Source: Acetobacter estunensis
GTDB taxonomy: Bacteria > Pseudomonadota > Alphaproteobacteria > Acetobacterales > Acetobacteraceae
Assembly (NCBI RefSeq): GCF_019083805.1
Contig: NZ_JAHRDV010000012.1
Coordinates: forward strand, 26,482-90,481
DNA: 64,000 bases
Reading direction: 5' to 3'
Below are positions 1-8,625 of the stretch, piece by piece (positions within the stretch are counted from its first letter, which is position 1; each line of letters opens with the position of its first letter). Position numbers and translations under genes: made by a program. The notes beneath the pieces are model-generated. The model was not told the DNA's origin. It made no database searches and saw only the letters and a program-made list of their open reading frames with translations.

Positions 1-276
1 ATGACGCAACAGGGAAATGCCCAGTTTTATAAGATAGGCCGCGCCTGCAAACGTCAGAATGGTGACCGCAAGCGGCATGCTGGCGACAAGCGCACCGATA
101 CCGCCTGCGACCGTTTCGGTAATGGCGAGATATCCTAGGAACAGCCCGAACACAGCGGGAACGACTGCGGCATGATCACGTATTCCGGCGGAAATGACAT
201 ATGCCCAGTCAGCACCTGGGGTTGCGGCAAGGAGGATGGAGATCGTCCAGAAGGCAAGAAGTGTATGCAGATTCAT
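1..276 (-). CDS. LysE/RhtB-family amino-acid exporter, N-terminal part (cut by window edge)
   Basis: The minus strand is open from an ATG at 274-276 to the window edge, giving 92 codons. The product begins MNLHTLLAFWTISILLAATP and is strongly hydrophobic, with a Pro-Gly turn after the first membrane segment and at least two further predicted membrane segments. This is the usual start of LysE/RhtB translocators, which export amino acids across the inner membrane. The gene is divergent from an Lrp/AsnC regulator 200 bp away. That pairing is common for exporter and regulator, so amino-acid-responsive control is a reasonable inference. The substrate cannot be told because the C-terminal half is outside the window. 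Confidence 0.75.
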   Translation of the reverse strand, partial: MNLHTLLAFWTISILLAATPGADWAYVISAGIRDHAAVVPAVFGLFLGYLAITETVAGGIGALVASMPLAVTILTFAGAAYLIKLGISLLRH

Positions 277-476
277 CGAAGATGCGTCGCTTTAGAAGAA
301 AATTCACAAGGTCCCACGGCGTTTTCATGCTCTTCGGTTATGCTCCGGATCATCATTCCTGCGACGCGAGAGAGGGCACGATAGCGCGGACCAGCGGATA
401 TGAGGTTGCGTTTATGCCAATTTATTCATCAATATTTGGCATATTATTGCGACAGGATGTTTATCCATGATATAAC
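277..476. promoter_or_regulatory. Divergent promoter region between exporter and Lrp-type regulator
   Basis: These 200 bp separate the two divergent start codons and are clearly AT-richer than the flanking genes, especially around 410-475. Promoters and the Lrp-type operator are expected here by position. I could not pick out a single convincing operator. Confidence 0.4.
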
Positions 477-935
477 GTGCCAATGAAACTGGATGCGATT
501 GATCGGCATATTCTTCGTGTTCTTCAGGAAGATGGCCGCTGCCCCAACAATGAACTTGCGAGGCGCGTTGGGCTTTCTCCATCACCATGCTTGCGCCGGG
601 TGCGGATGCTGGAAGAAAGCGGCGTTATCGAGGGCTACGTCGCCATTGTGAATCCTGCAAAAGCCGGGTTCGGCGTGACGGCTTTTGTCAGGATATGGCT
701 GACGGGAGAAGACGAGCGGCAATCCGAGCATTTCGTCGAGGAAATTGGAAAACTTCCACAGGTGACAGAAGCGCATGTCCTCGCGGGAGATTGTGATTTC
801 CTGTTGCGCGTTGTTGCAGAAGACCTTCCAGGACTGCGACGTTTTCAGAGTGAACAGCTTGCACGGATCAAAGGCGTGCGGAGTATGAAGACCGACATCC
901 CTCTCCTGAAGGTTAAGAATGCAAGCTTTGCGTAG
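477..935 (+). CDS. Lrp/AsnC-family transcriptional regulator
   Basis: This 152-residue protein has the two-part build of the feast/famine family. An N-terminal winged helix (about residues 4-60, LDAIDRHILRVLQEDGR then NELARRVGLSPSPCLRRV) precedes a C-terminal RAM ligand-binding domain (about 68-145) that ends in the typical segment MKTDIPLLKVK. The open frame starts at GTG 477, with an ATG two codons later at 483; either could be the start. It lies divergent from the LysE-type exporter at the window edge, so it probably controls that exporter in response to an amino acid. Length and domain order are normal for the family. Confidence 0.88.
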   Translation: MPMKLDAIDRHILRVLQEDGRCPNNELARRVGLSPSPCLRRVRMLEESGVIEGYVAIVNPAKAGFGVTAFVRIWLTGEDERQSEHFVEEIGKLPQVTEAHVLAGDCDFLLRVVAEDLPGLRRFQSEQLARIKGVRSMKTDIPLLKVKNASFA

Positions 936-1170
936 AATAAGGCTTATTTTTGGTGGCGAAATATAACTTTTTGGTAGTCGTCATGGTTATGTCTGCATTT
1001 GATGCAGTGTTCTGGGTATGACGGCCCCGGTAATTCATGCTGCAGTAAAATAAACGACTGGAACTGGAGCGTGGGCCGATCTCTGCAGACTACAAAGAGC
1101 GGCCCGTCGGATGAGGAATCGGAAGAACTCGGTTAGAAAACAGGGTATCGCCCGGGGTACTGTAGGTGTC
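936..1170. other. Intergenic stretch with no recognisable gene
   Basis: AT-rich sequence follows the Lrp-type gene and leads into the mobile-element relics. No open frame, RNA or convincing terminator is visible. Short remnants of older insertions are possible, but none could be identified. Confidence 0.4.
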
Positions 1171-1655
1171 CTAGTGTGGTAGATTTACTGTAGTGTTGGC
1201 AGGACAGGGCGATGAGATAAATATAAGATCAGGCTGATGTAAAAAAAGTCTGTCAAAATGGTCTGTTAATCCAGTATTGTTATCAAATTGCGATTGCTGC
1301 AATTTGAGAGCCAATCCTGCTCTCGCAACCATCTTAAATTGCATCCTACGATCAAAGCGTGAACATCCCCGAATGCTCGCGCCATTCTGCGTTGCACTCG
1401 CTATCGTCAGAATGCCGGCGAGATACCCACGCTCGTCAATCTGAATGCCGTCGCCCGACGGGGTGAGAATGATCGCATCAATGAGAGAGCGCACAATCTT
1501 CGCCGCTTCTCCAGTTCAGACCGGAGCGCCTCATGCAGGCGACCGATCTGCTCATGATAAAAGCCCGCTATTTACGGATGAAGCAAGAGCAGTGGCGCTT
1601 CGGTGGTGGCGAGAAACTCCTTGAGTTCTGCCTTGCGGGCTTCGAGAGATGTGGT
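1171..1655 (-). pseudogene. Serine site-specific recombinase, C-terminal relic
   Basis: Read on the minus strand from about 1655 down, the sequence gives LEARKAELKEFLATTEAPLL, then LLHP, a TAA stop, and IAGFYHEQIGRLHEALRSEL. After a frameshift it continues EAAKIVRSLIDAIILTP, SGDGIQIDERGYLAGILTIA. These are the C-terminal helices and tail of large serine recombinases, where the usual pattern is LEARKAEL..HPN.AE.YR..I..L.EAL followed by IRSLI..I.LTP. The in-frame stop, the frameshift and the absence of the catalytic N-terminal domain show that the gene is dead. It abuts the left side of an IS3-family relic and is one of several traces of past mobile DNA on this side of the complex I operon. Confidence 0.72.
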
Positions 1656-2190
1656 CCCGGATTTTCAGACAGGTGATTAAGCTATAATCCGACCTGAAAG
1701 AGGACGGGTTTTATGGCAAGGTTGCGAGGAAACGGTATTCAGGTGAGTTCAAGTCGCGAATGGCTCTGGAGGCGATCCGTGGCGAACTGACGCTGGCAGA
1801 GTTGGCGGGTATTTTTTCCAGAAAGTCGTGGTCAACAGCATCGGCCGGTCCAATTGACGTGGAGAAGCTGCATGCGCAAGTTGGCAAACTGTTGGTGGAA
1901 CGGGATTTTGTCTCGGACGCATTGAACAACGGACGGCGGTTACGGGTGCTGACAGTAGTGGACGATTACACGCGTCAATGCCTGAGGTTGGTGACGGATA
2001 CCTCGTTGTCGGGTGAACGGCTAGGCCGCGAACTCGATCGGATCGGAGAACATCGCGGCTGGCCATTGATGATCGTCAGCGACAATGGCACCGAGATGAC
2101 CTTGAACGCTAGTCGCGTGGTAGGAAAAGCGGTCGGTGCTGTGGCGCTATATCGCACCAAGCAAGCTGCAATAGAACGTGTTGTCAGTTA
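1655..2190 (+). pseudogene. IS3-family transposase relic (OrfA-OrfB, internally deleted)
   Basis: From the ATG at 1713, reading with one frameshift, the sequence gives RKRYSGEFKSRMALEAIRGE and then LTLAELA, typical of IS3-family OrfA. After a deletion comes DVEKLHAQVGKLLVERDF, which is the end of OrfA. This is joined almost directly to RRLRVLTVVDDYTRQCL and LMIVSDNGTEMT from the DDE integrase core of OrfB. A second frameshift leads to LWRYIAPSKLQ and then a TAG where the family has Gln. Most of both proteins is missing, so the element cannot be active. Clear terminal inverted repeats were not found. Confidence 0.78.
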
Positions 2191-2328
2191 GGGCACGAAG
2201 TTTGATGAAGCTTGTACTCCTGCTTAATCCGTGATGTTTTCTTTCTCTGTTTTTAGGAAAAGTGTGAATGCGTCGGGATGGTCTGAGCGACAGTCAGTGA
2301 GAGCGGATAAAGGATCTTCTCCTGGGGC

Positions 2329-2690
2329 GGACTGACCACCAAAATCCATGCGATTGTTGATGCCGCTGGAAAGGCCATGGCTCTTTCCCTGACACAAGGA
2401 CAAAGAGCCGATATCACAGAAGCAGAACCTACCCTCGATGATGTCCAACCTAAAGCCTTTATCACCGACAAGGCCTATGACGCTGATCCGCTCATCGAAT
2501 TGCTTGGGGAGCGGCAGATTGCAGCGGTCATCCATTCCCGTGTTGAGCATGTTTTTGCCGATCAGAAGTCACAGACGTGACTATTGGTCCGCAACGTCGG
2601 GATCCAACGCGCCACCATGAGGGTCGGACTGACCATATAATATGTGCTGCCTTTTCTGCCTGGAGTGGATCAGAGCAGCGGGCCATGGCA
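2329..2690 (+). pseudogene. IS5-family transposase fragment
   Basis: The + strand frame containing 2341-2580 reads GGLTTKIHAIVDAAGKAMAL, SLTQGQRADITEAEP and AFITDKAYDADPLIELLGER, the central catalytic part of IS5-family transposases. A deletion then joins AAVI directly to RVEHVFADQK from the C-terminal region. A TGA interrupts the frame just after, at 2578, and family-like sequence (LLVRNVGIQRATMRVGLT) continues beyond it. Both the N-terminus and the segment containing the last acidic residue are missing. This is a non-functional remnant next to the IS3 relic. Confidence 0.75.
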
Positions 2691-2829
2691 CAGGAATCAT
2701 CACTCTCCTCCACAAGCAGAGCGAAAATCATTTACAGAACTATCAATTATCGTTCGTTGATCTCAAAATCAGGCAGATGCGACATCCAATAATGGTTCTT
2801 CGATCTCTTCAGTTGTAGCAACACGGAAA

Positions 2830-3330
2830 TCAGCTTTGCTTTTCTCCGCATTGCGTCGGGAGAACTTTATGGGGAGGCTGTACTGCCGCATGGTCGCTAC
2901 CAGTCACGTAATCCTGCAGTTCACGCGCTTCCTGTTCGGCATTTTCAGCGCGTAGTTTGACAATATCTCCAATGCTGATCAGTCCAACAAGTTTTTCGTT
3001 TTCCAGAATAGGGACATGTCGGGTTCGAGAATAAGTCATGCGGCAGGCAATATCATAAATGCTGTCATCAGGCGTTGCGGTTGGCATGTCCTTCGTCATG
3101 ATATCTTTTGCGGTCAGGGTAGATATGTCCGCACCGCGTTGGGATAATGCACGAACAATCCCTTTTTCAGAGACCATGCCAATTAGATGTTCATCTGGGT
3201 CCAGAACGGGTGCGCCACCAATATTATGCTGCGTCAGTGTGGTGGCGACACTCACAACGGGGTCATCTGCTTTCACGGTAATGACCGTGCTGCCTTTTTG
3301 CGCCAGAATGTGAAAGACATGAGAGGACAT
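2830..3330 (-). CDS. Tandem CBS-domain protein at the end of the nuo operon
   Basis: The 166-residue product consists of two CBS motifs (about residues 10-65 and 75-130), with signatures APVLDPDEHLIGMVSEKGIV and HVPILENEKLVGLISIGDIV, plus a polar tail. CBS pairs bind adenine nucleotides and usually sense energy state or modulate a partner. The ATG at 3330 is preferred because a GGAAAGGA ribosome-binding site lies 7-8 bp upstream; the frame is open further but would overlap nuoN. The gene follows nuoN by 44 bp on the same strand, so it is probably the last gene of the complex I transcript. A role tied to respiration is an inference from position only; such stand-alone CBS proteins are common in proteobacteria. 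Confidence 0.85.
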   Translation of the reverse strand: MSSHVFHILAQKGSTVITVKADDPVVSVATTLTQHNIGGAPVLDPDEHLIGMVSEKGIVRALSQRGADISTLTAKDIMTKDMPTATPDDSIYDIACRMTYSRTRHVPILENEKLVGLISIGDIVKLRAENAEQEARELQDYVTGSDHAAVQPPHKVLPTQCGEKQS

Positions 3331-3374
3331 GGGAAAATCCTTTCCATGTTTTATGGAAATCGAAATAAGTTTAG

Positions 3375-4835
3375 TCAACGTATCGTCATCTCGGCCTCTG
3401 TGTCAGATGGGATGGCGGAGACAGGAAGAAGCGGATGGAGGGCGCGGGCGGGAAAAAGCCCTCCAATCACCACGATTATTGTGAGAACGATGACAAGCGC
3501 CATCAGTTCCGGGCGGATATGCCGATTCAGGCTGGCAGATGGCAGCGATGGTGCTGACATCATGATACGGATGATGTTCAGGTAATAATACAACCCGATA
3601 ATGCTGCCGATTATGAGCACACCCAGCAGCAGGTTGCGCTGGTATTCAACTCCTGTCGCCGTAATCTCGAACTTTGCAAAAAATCCGATGCCTGGTGGAA
3701 TGCCCGCAAGCGAAAGCAGCATGAGCGACATGGCCGAAGCCAGGAACGGGCGGGTGAAAAATAGCCCCTTCCATTGCGCGATAGCCGTACCATCCGATCG
3801 GTCAGGGACTGCGAAGGCGGCCATGGTCGCAAATACGCCTAATGTGCTGGCGGTGTAGGCCAGAAGATAAATGGTTATGGCCCCCGATTGCAGACGTCCA
3901 GGGCAAAGAAAGGCAATCAGAAGATACCCCACATGCGCAATGGATGAGCATGCCATAAGACGTATGAGGCTGGTTTGACGCAATGCAAGCAGATTGCCAC
4001 CCAGAATGGTCAGGATAATGACGACATACAGGATGTCGTTGAGGAAGGGCGGTTGGTTTCCTGTCCCAAAATAGCGTACAAGAGAAGAAAATATCGCAAT
4101 TTTCGAAACCACGGCCAGAAAGGCCGCCACGGGAACCGGAGCGCCTTCCATCACGTCCAGAAGCCACATGTGGAAGGGAACCATGGAAAGCTTAAAGAAC
4201 ATGCCGACAAGGATCATGACCGTTGCAGAAATTGGCAATGTAAGGGAAATGTTCCCGGCTGTGATGGGTGGTATGAATCGCAGCGACCCTGTAACGCCAT
4301 AGGCCACACCGATACCAAATAGAAGAATGGCGGAAGATATCCCTGACAGGATCAGGTATTTCATTGCCGCTTCATAGCCCTGCATGGCGGAGCCGGGCCG
4401 GAAGGTCACAAGCCCCATGAGGGAGACACCAAGTATTTCCAGTCCCAAGAAAAAGGGCATGTAATTTGCGCTGAAGACTATGGTCAGCGCGCCAAGTGTG
4501 CCCAGCATGTACAGCAGGGGATATTCATCTAGCAGCGGCGTGGCTCTGTCGTGCGCGCCATTCCGCCACGACATGAGCAGGATACAGATGCCAGAAAACA
4601 TGATGAGTATGGCTGTATAGTTTGCCCATTGGTCCTGAATGAATAGGCTGTCGCCATTATCCGAGGCTGTGCCCGTATGGTGCGCTACGAAGACAAGGGC
4701 CAGCAGCAGCGTCACCATTCCAGTCAGAAAGCTGCGGTTCACCGAACGCCGCCACGCCGTTGCGGCGAGCATGACCGTGATTCCTACACAAAGCACCGGC
4801 AAGGGTGTTGGCAGGAAAACATCGTGCCCGATCAT
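3375..4835 (-). CDS. nuoN: NADH-quinone oxidoreductase subunit N
   Basis: The product has 486 residues and is made almost wholly of membrane helices. It is one of the three antiporter-like subunits of the complex I membrane arm. Typical segments are FLGLEILGVSLMGLVTF, AAMKYLILSGISSAILLFGI, the central LSMVPFHMWLLDVMEGAP with its Lys-containing neighbourhood, and the late SLAGIPPGIGFFAKF. The ATG at 4835 was chosen because it overlaps the nuoM stop by 4 bp (ATGA), as at several other junctions in this operon. An upstream extension in the open frame is the shadow of nuoM and has no hydrophobic character. It is the last nuo gene, followed by the CBS-domain gene. Confidence 0.93.
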   Translation of the reverse strand: MIGHDVFLPTPLPVLCVGITVMLAATAWRRSVNRSFLTGMVTLLLALVFVAHHTGTASDNGDSLFIQDQWANYTAILIMFSGICILLMSWRNGAHDRATPLLDEYPLLYMLGTLGALTIVFSANYMPFFLGLEILGVSLMGLVTFRPGSAMQGYEAAMKYLILSGISSAILLFGIGVAYGVTGSLRFIPPITAGNISLTLPISATVMILVGMFFKLSMVPFHMWLLDVMEGAPVPVAAFLAVVSKIAIFSSLVRYFGTGNQPPFLNDILYVVIILTILGGNLLALRQTSLIRLMACSSIAHVGYLLIAFLCPGRLQSGAITIYLLAYTASTLGVFATMAAFAVPDRSDGTAIAQWKGLFFTRPFLASAMSLMLLSLAGIPPGIGFFAKFEITATGVEYQRNLLLGVLIIGSIIGLYYYLNIIRIMMSAPSLPSASLNRHIRPELMALVIVLTIIVVIGGLFPARALHPLLPVSAIPSDTEAEMTIR

Positions 4836-6343
4836 GGCGCGTGATCCCCCTGACCGGTCGCCTCTATTACGGACAAGGATGAAGGAGCGGAAAACGTCAT
4901 GAAAGGCTGTGGATGCAAACCCAGTACGATCAGAAAAATCATCGCACATGCGAAAACCGCCATCTGCTGGGCGGGCAGATCCTTTAAGGGGAGTTGGCCC
5001 TCCCGACGAGCCGCAAGAAAGACGCGATTGACCATCCGCAGTGCATAAATAGCGGCCAGAACCAGTCCCACGGTCGTCACTGTCGCAATGATAGGGCTGA
5101 CATGCCATGTCGCCAGCAGCACAAGAAACTCGCCCGCGAAATTACCCAGTCCCGGCATTCCGAGCGACGCCACCGCAAAAAACACCCCCATGGCGGACAG
5201 GCGTGGCATGGCCGCCCACAATCCCCCGATACGATGCATGTCACGTGTATGCAGTCGGTCCTGAATGGCACCCGCGATGAGGAAAAGTGAGCCTGCGCTT
5301 AACCCGTGGGCCAGCATCTGGATGATCGCTCCCTGCATCCCCATGCGTGAGCCGGTAAAGATGCCAAGCACCACGAAGCCCATATGGCTGATACTGCTGT
5401 AAGCGATCAGGCGCTTGATGTCCTCCTGCGCACAGGACAGCCACGCCCCATACAGGACTCCGACAACGCCCAGCCCCATGGCGACGGGCGCGAAGTGCAT
5501 GGCCGCATCGGGAAACAGCATGAGATTGAAACGGATCATTCCATATCCGCCAGTTTTGAGCAGGATGCCTGCCAGAAGTGCGCTGGCAGCCGTGGGTGCC
5601 TGCGTATGGGCGTCGGGCAGCCAGACATGGACCGGCACGATTGGCAGCTTGACGGCAAAGGCGATGAAAAAGCCCAACATGAGCAGCATGGACAGGGTAG
5701 GGGACAGATGTGTCTGGGCCAGTGTGAAGTAATCGAATGTCAGCACACCCGTTTCCCGATCATGCGTAATGACCAGCCCGAGGATGGACAACAGCATGAG
5801 CAGCCCGCTGCCCTGCGTGAACATGAAGAACTTCAGGGCAGCGCGCTGCCTGTCCTCATGTCCCCATACGGCAATGAGCACGAACATTGGCACCAACATC
5901 AGTTCCCAGAAAAAGAAGAACAGGAAGAGGTCGGTGGCCAGAAATGTACCGATAATACCGGTAAGAGTTGTAAGGAAAAGGAAGTGGAAAGTCCCCGCCT
6001 TGACCGTAACCTGACGGGTGGCAAGACAGACGCACAAGAAGCACAGGATCAGCGAAAGCCAGATCAGCGAGAGCGAAAGACCGTCCATGTCCAGCCTGAT
6101 CGCGATCCCCATGGTGGGGATCCACGGCATGGAAAAATGCTCCAGCCATGGTCCCGTATGGTTGGTCGAATGACTGAATGTAACCCCTGAAAGCAGCAGC
6201 GTTTCCACAATCAAGGTCGCCAGCATCGCCCACCATGACGCATTACGAGAAGGGGACGAAGGTGCGGGCTGGATACGTTCAGCCAGCCATGCCAGCCCAC
6301 CACCCATGATAGGCAGCAGCACGAGAGTGGGAAGGGGATTCAT
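4832..6343 (-). CDS. nuoM: NADH-quinone oxidoreductase subunit M
   Basis: A 503-residue antiporter-like proton-pumping subunit of complex I. Recognisable segments include FFFFWELMLVPMFVLIAVWG (the conserved Glu in TM5), KLPIVPVHVWLPDAHTQAPT, LLKTGGYGMIRFNLMLFPD, DIKRLIAYSSISHMGFVVLG and the late GMPGLGNFAGEFLVL. The ATG at 6343 gives the expected N-terminus MNPLPTLVLLP and a 4-bp overlap with nuoL. It overlaps nuoN by 4 bp at its 3' end, so translation of L, M and N is probably coupled. Length agrees with the family, about 500 residues. Confidence 0.95.
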   Translation of the reverse strand: MNPLPTLVLLPIMGGGLAWLAERIQPAPSSPSRNASWWAMLATLIVETLLLSGVTFSHSTNHTGPWLEHFSMPWIPTMGIAIRLDMDGLSLSLIWLSLILCFLCVCLATRQVTVKAGTFHFLFLTTLTGIIGTFLATDLFLFFFFWELMLVPMFVLIAVWGHEDRQRAALKFFMFTQGSGLLMLLSILGLVITHDRETGVLTFDYFTLAQTHLSPTLSMLLMLGFFIAFAVKLPIVPVHVWLPDAHTQAPTAASALLAGILLKTGGYGMIRFNLMLFPDAAMHFAPVAMGLGVVGVLYGAWLSCAQEDIKRLIAYSSISHMGFVVLGIFTGSRMGMQGAIIQMLAHGLSAGSLFLIAGAIQDRLHTRDMHRIGGLWAAMPRLSAMGVFFAVASLGMPGLGNFAGEFLVLLATWHVSPIIATVTTVGLVLAAIYALRMVNRVFLAARREGQLPLKDLPAQQMAVFACAMIFLIVLGLHPQPFMTFSAPSSLSVIEATGQGDHAP

Positions 6344-8307
6344 GAGAGCATCGCTATGGCGAGACCCGCGCACAGTCCACCGGCGATCCATGCTGCATAC
6401 CATCGCACGTGGCCGTTCTGTATCTCGCCCAGCAGGTGGTCCGTCTCTCTGATTCCACTGGTCCCCCACAGGGTCAGGGTACCCAGAAAATCCGTTCGCG
6501 CCCTGAGAACCGATGTGCTGGCTGTCCGTATCAGTCGTCCGGTTCTGGTTATGACATAATCAAGAATGTCATGCCGCGTCAGCCACGTCAGGAAGCGAAA
6601 GGGCTGCACGAACAGGCGGTCATACAGGACATCCATACCCTCGCCAGTGCGGGCAAAGCGGATGACGGCCGCCTGTCCCGGTATCTCGCGCATGATGGGT
6701 GAAGAGCGGCCCCACAGCACCCATGCGACGGCAAGTCCGGCAAGCGGAACGACCGCACCCGCCAGTATCAACCAGCCAGGTTCATCCGCGTGTGACAGTG
6801 GCCCCGCAGGATCAAGAAGGGTGCTGAACAGATGAAGGGGAGGGAATGGCGTGGGCATTTCAATGATGCCTCCACACAGGGACAGCACACACAGGCAGGC
6901 AAGGGGAATGGTCATGAGACATGACGTCCGGCCTGTCGCCATGGTTCCCATTTTTCCGAAAAAAACGATGAATACGCAGCGGAAAATATAAAGCGCGGTT
7001 AGGAAGGCTCCGAGCAGGGCCATTCCCCACAGGAAATGCCCGCTCAGGTTCAATTCATGCGTCAGGCGAAAATGGGCGGGCCATACACCCGAGAGGATCA
7101 TTTCCTTGCTGTAGAACCCCGCCGTGACCAGCGGCAGACCGGCCAGAGCGGACGCTCCCGTAACAAAGGCGGCGGTCAGTCCCGGCATGGTGTGGCGGAG
7201 GCCGCCCAGACGGAAAATATCCTGTTCATGATGGGTGCGTACGATAACAGCGCCCGCAGTCAGGAAAAGCAGCGCCTTGAAGAAGGCATGGGTCATCAGA
7301 TGAAATAACGCCGCCTGCCATATACCGCATCCGAGAGCGAGAAACATGTAGCCAAGCTGGCTGATCGTGGACCAGGCAAGAATACGCTTGAGATCGGATT
7401 GCACCAACGCCGTGCAGGCTCCCATAAGCAGCGTCAGTGCGCCGAGCACGGCCGTAAGCGCCATGACGGGGGCCGCTAGGGCGAAAAGGTCGTGCAGTCG
7501 CGCAATCAGATAGACGCCTGCCGTGACCATCGTCGCTGCGTGGATTAGGGCGGAGGTCGGTGTTGGTCCCACCATGGCATCCGGCAGCCATGTCTGGAAT
7601 GGGATCTGCGCCGATTTGGCGAGGGCCCCTATGAGGATGAAAAGAGCTGCCATGTTTAGGGCGGAGGGTGCTACCTGCCCGTTTGTCACCGCCGTCAACA
7701 CGGTATCGATGTGCAGGGAACCTACCGCCGTAGCCAATAGCAGCAGCCCACACAGCAAGGCTGCATCTCCCATGCGGGTCATATAAAAGGCCTTGCGTGC
7801 GGCGGCGGTATTGACGGGGTTTTCGTACCAGAACCCGATGAGCAGGTAGGAACACAGTCCTACCCCTTCCCATCCAATAAACAGGCAGAGTAGGTCGGAC
7901 GCCAGCACCAGCACCAGCATGGAAGCCACGAACAGCGTCATGCAGCCAAAAAAGCGCGCAATCCCCAGATCGTTGCACATATAGTTTGCGGCATAGATAT
8001 GGATCAGTAGCCCCACGATCGTGACGACAAGGATCATGACCATGGAAATGCGGTCCAATATGAACGCAATGTCGGCTGAAAATCCCGCGATATGCATCCA
8101 TGACCACAGCGTTGCCTGCAATAGTCCTGCCGCTGGACCGGCCAAAAGCAGGACAGACAGCACAATGCTGATGACGGCGGATAGCCCCACACCTGCGCAG
8201 GCAACCGTTCCGACGGCACGCGCACTCATGCGTCCGGCGGAGATAAACAGGATCATAGAAACTGCAAGCGGTGAAAGGATGAGAAAGGGAAGCAGAATTT
8301 CACCCAT
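6340..8307 (-). CDS. nuoL: NADH-quinone oxidoreductase subunit L
   Basis: A 655-residue distal antiporter-like subunit whose long lateral helix runs back along the membrane arm. Signatures include FFGCMTLFVASMLVLVLASD, FIGWEGVGLCSYLLIGFWY, KSAQIPFQTWLPDAMVGPTP, SALIHAATMVTAGVYLIAR, DLKRILAWSTISQLGYMFLA and LMTHAFFKALLFL. The ATG at 8307 (MGEILLPFLIL) lies 5 bp downstream of nuoK. The in-frame upstream extension overlaps nuoK and has no membrane character. Somewhat longer than E. coli NuoL (613), mainly in the C-terminal part. Confidence 0.95.
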   Translation of the reverse strand: MGEILLPFLILSPLAVSMILFISAGRMSARAVGTVACAGVGLSAVISIVLSVLLLAGPAAGLLQATLWSWMHIAGFSADIAFILDRISMVMILVVTIVGLLIHIYAANYMCNDLGIARFFGCMTLFVASMLVLVLASDLLCLFIGWEGVGLCSYLLIGFWYENPVNTAAARKAFYMTRMGDAALLCGLLLLATAVGSLHIDTVLTAVTNGQVAPSALNMAALFILIGALAKSAQIPFQTWLPDAMVGPTPTSALIHAATMVTAGVYLIARLHDLFALAAPVMALTAVLGALTLLMGACTALVQSDLKRILAWSTISQLGYMFLALGCGIWQAALFHLMTHAFFKALLFLTAGAVIVRTHHEQDIFRLGGLRHTMPGLTAAFVTGASALAGLPLVTAGFYSKEMILSGVWPAHFRLTHELNLSGHFLWGMALLGAFLTALYIFRCVFIVFFGKMGTMATGRTSCLMTIPLACLCVLSLCGGIIEMPTPFPPLHLFSTLLDPAGPLSHADEPGWLILAGAVVPLAGLAVAWVLWGRSSPIMREIPGQAAVIRFARTGEGMDVLYDRLFVQPFRFLTWLTRHDILDYVITRTGRLIRTASTSVLRARTDFLGTLTLWGTSGIRETDHLLGEIQNGHVRWYAAWIAGGLCAGLAIAMLS

Positions 8308-8312
8308 GTCCC

Positions 8313-8624
8313 TTATCCTTGCAGAAGGTTGCCGGTATCGGCATCCAGCGTGGGGCGTCCCCGGGCATGCAGGCACAGGATGATGGCCAGCCCCACCGCC
8401 GTTTCCACGGCGGCGAGGGCGAGGATCAGCAGAAACATCACCTGTCCGGCCGCATCATGCCAGCGCGCGCCTGCGCACACGAAGACGAGGGCGGCTGCAT
8501 TGAGCATGATGTCCAGCGACATCAGCATGAAGATCATGTTGCGCCGGACCAGAACGCCCGTCAGTCCGACCGAAAACAGGACGGTGGCCAGAAGCAAGGT
8601 ATCGTTGAAGGAAAAGGCCGGCAT
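8313..8624 (-). CDS. nuoK: NADH-quinone oxidoreductase subunit K
   Basis: A 103-residue protein with three membrane helices. The two conserved intramembrane Glu positions expected of NuoK appear to be partly altered: the third-helix Glu is present in LALAAVETAVGLAI, whereas the second helix reads RRNMIFMLMSLDIMLNAAAL, with Asp at the usual Glu site. NuoK links the hydrophilic arm to the proton-translocating path. It sits 1 bp after nuoJ and 5 bp before nuoL. Length matches the family (about 100). Confidence 0.93.
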   Translation of the reverse strand: MPAFSFNDTLLLATVLFSVGLTGVLVRRNMIFMLMSLDIMLNAAALVFVCAGARWHDAAGQVMFLLILALAAVETAVGLAIILCLHARGRPTLDADTGNLLQG

Positions 8625-8625
8625 G

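Noticed and set aside
1300..1330. Sequence resembling a tRNA 3' end next to the recombinase relic
   Set aside because: Only the last about 25 bases are vaguely tRNA-like and no cloverleaf can be completed; not annotated as a tRNA or attachment site.
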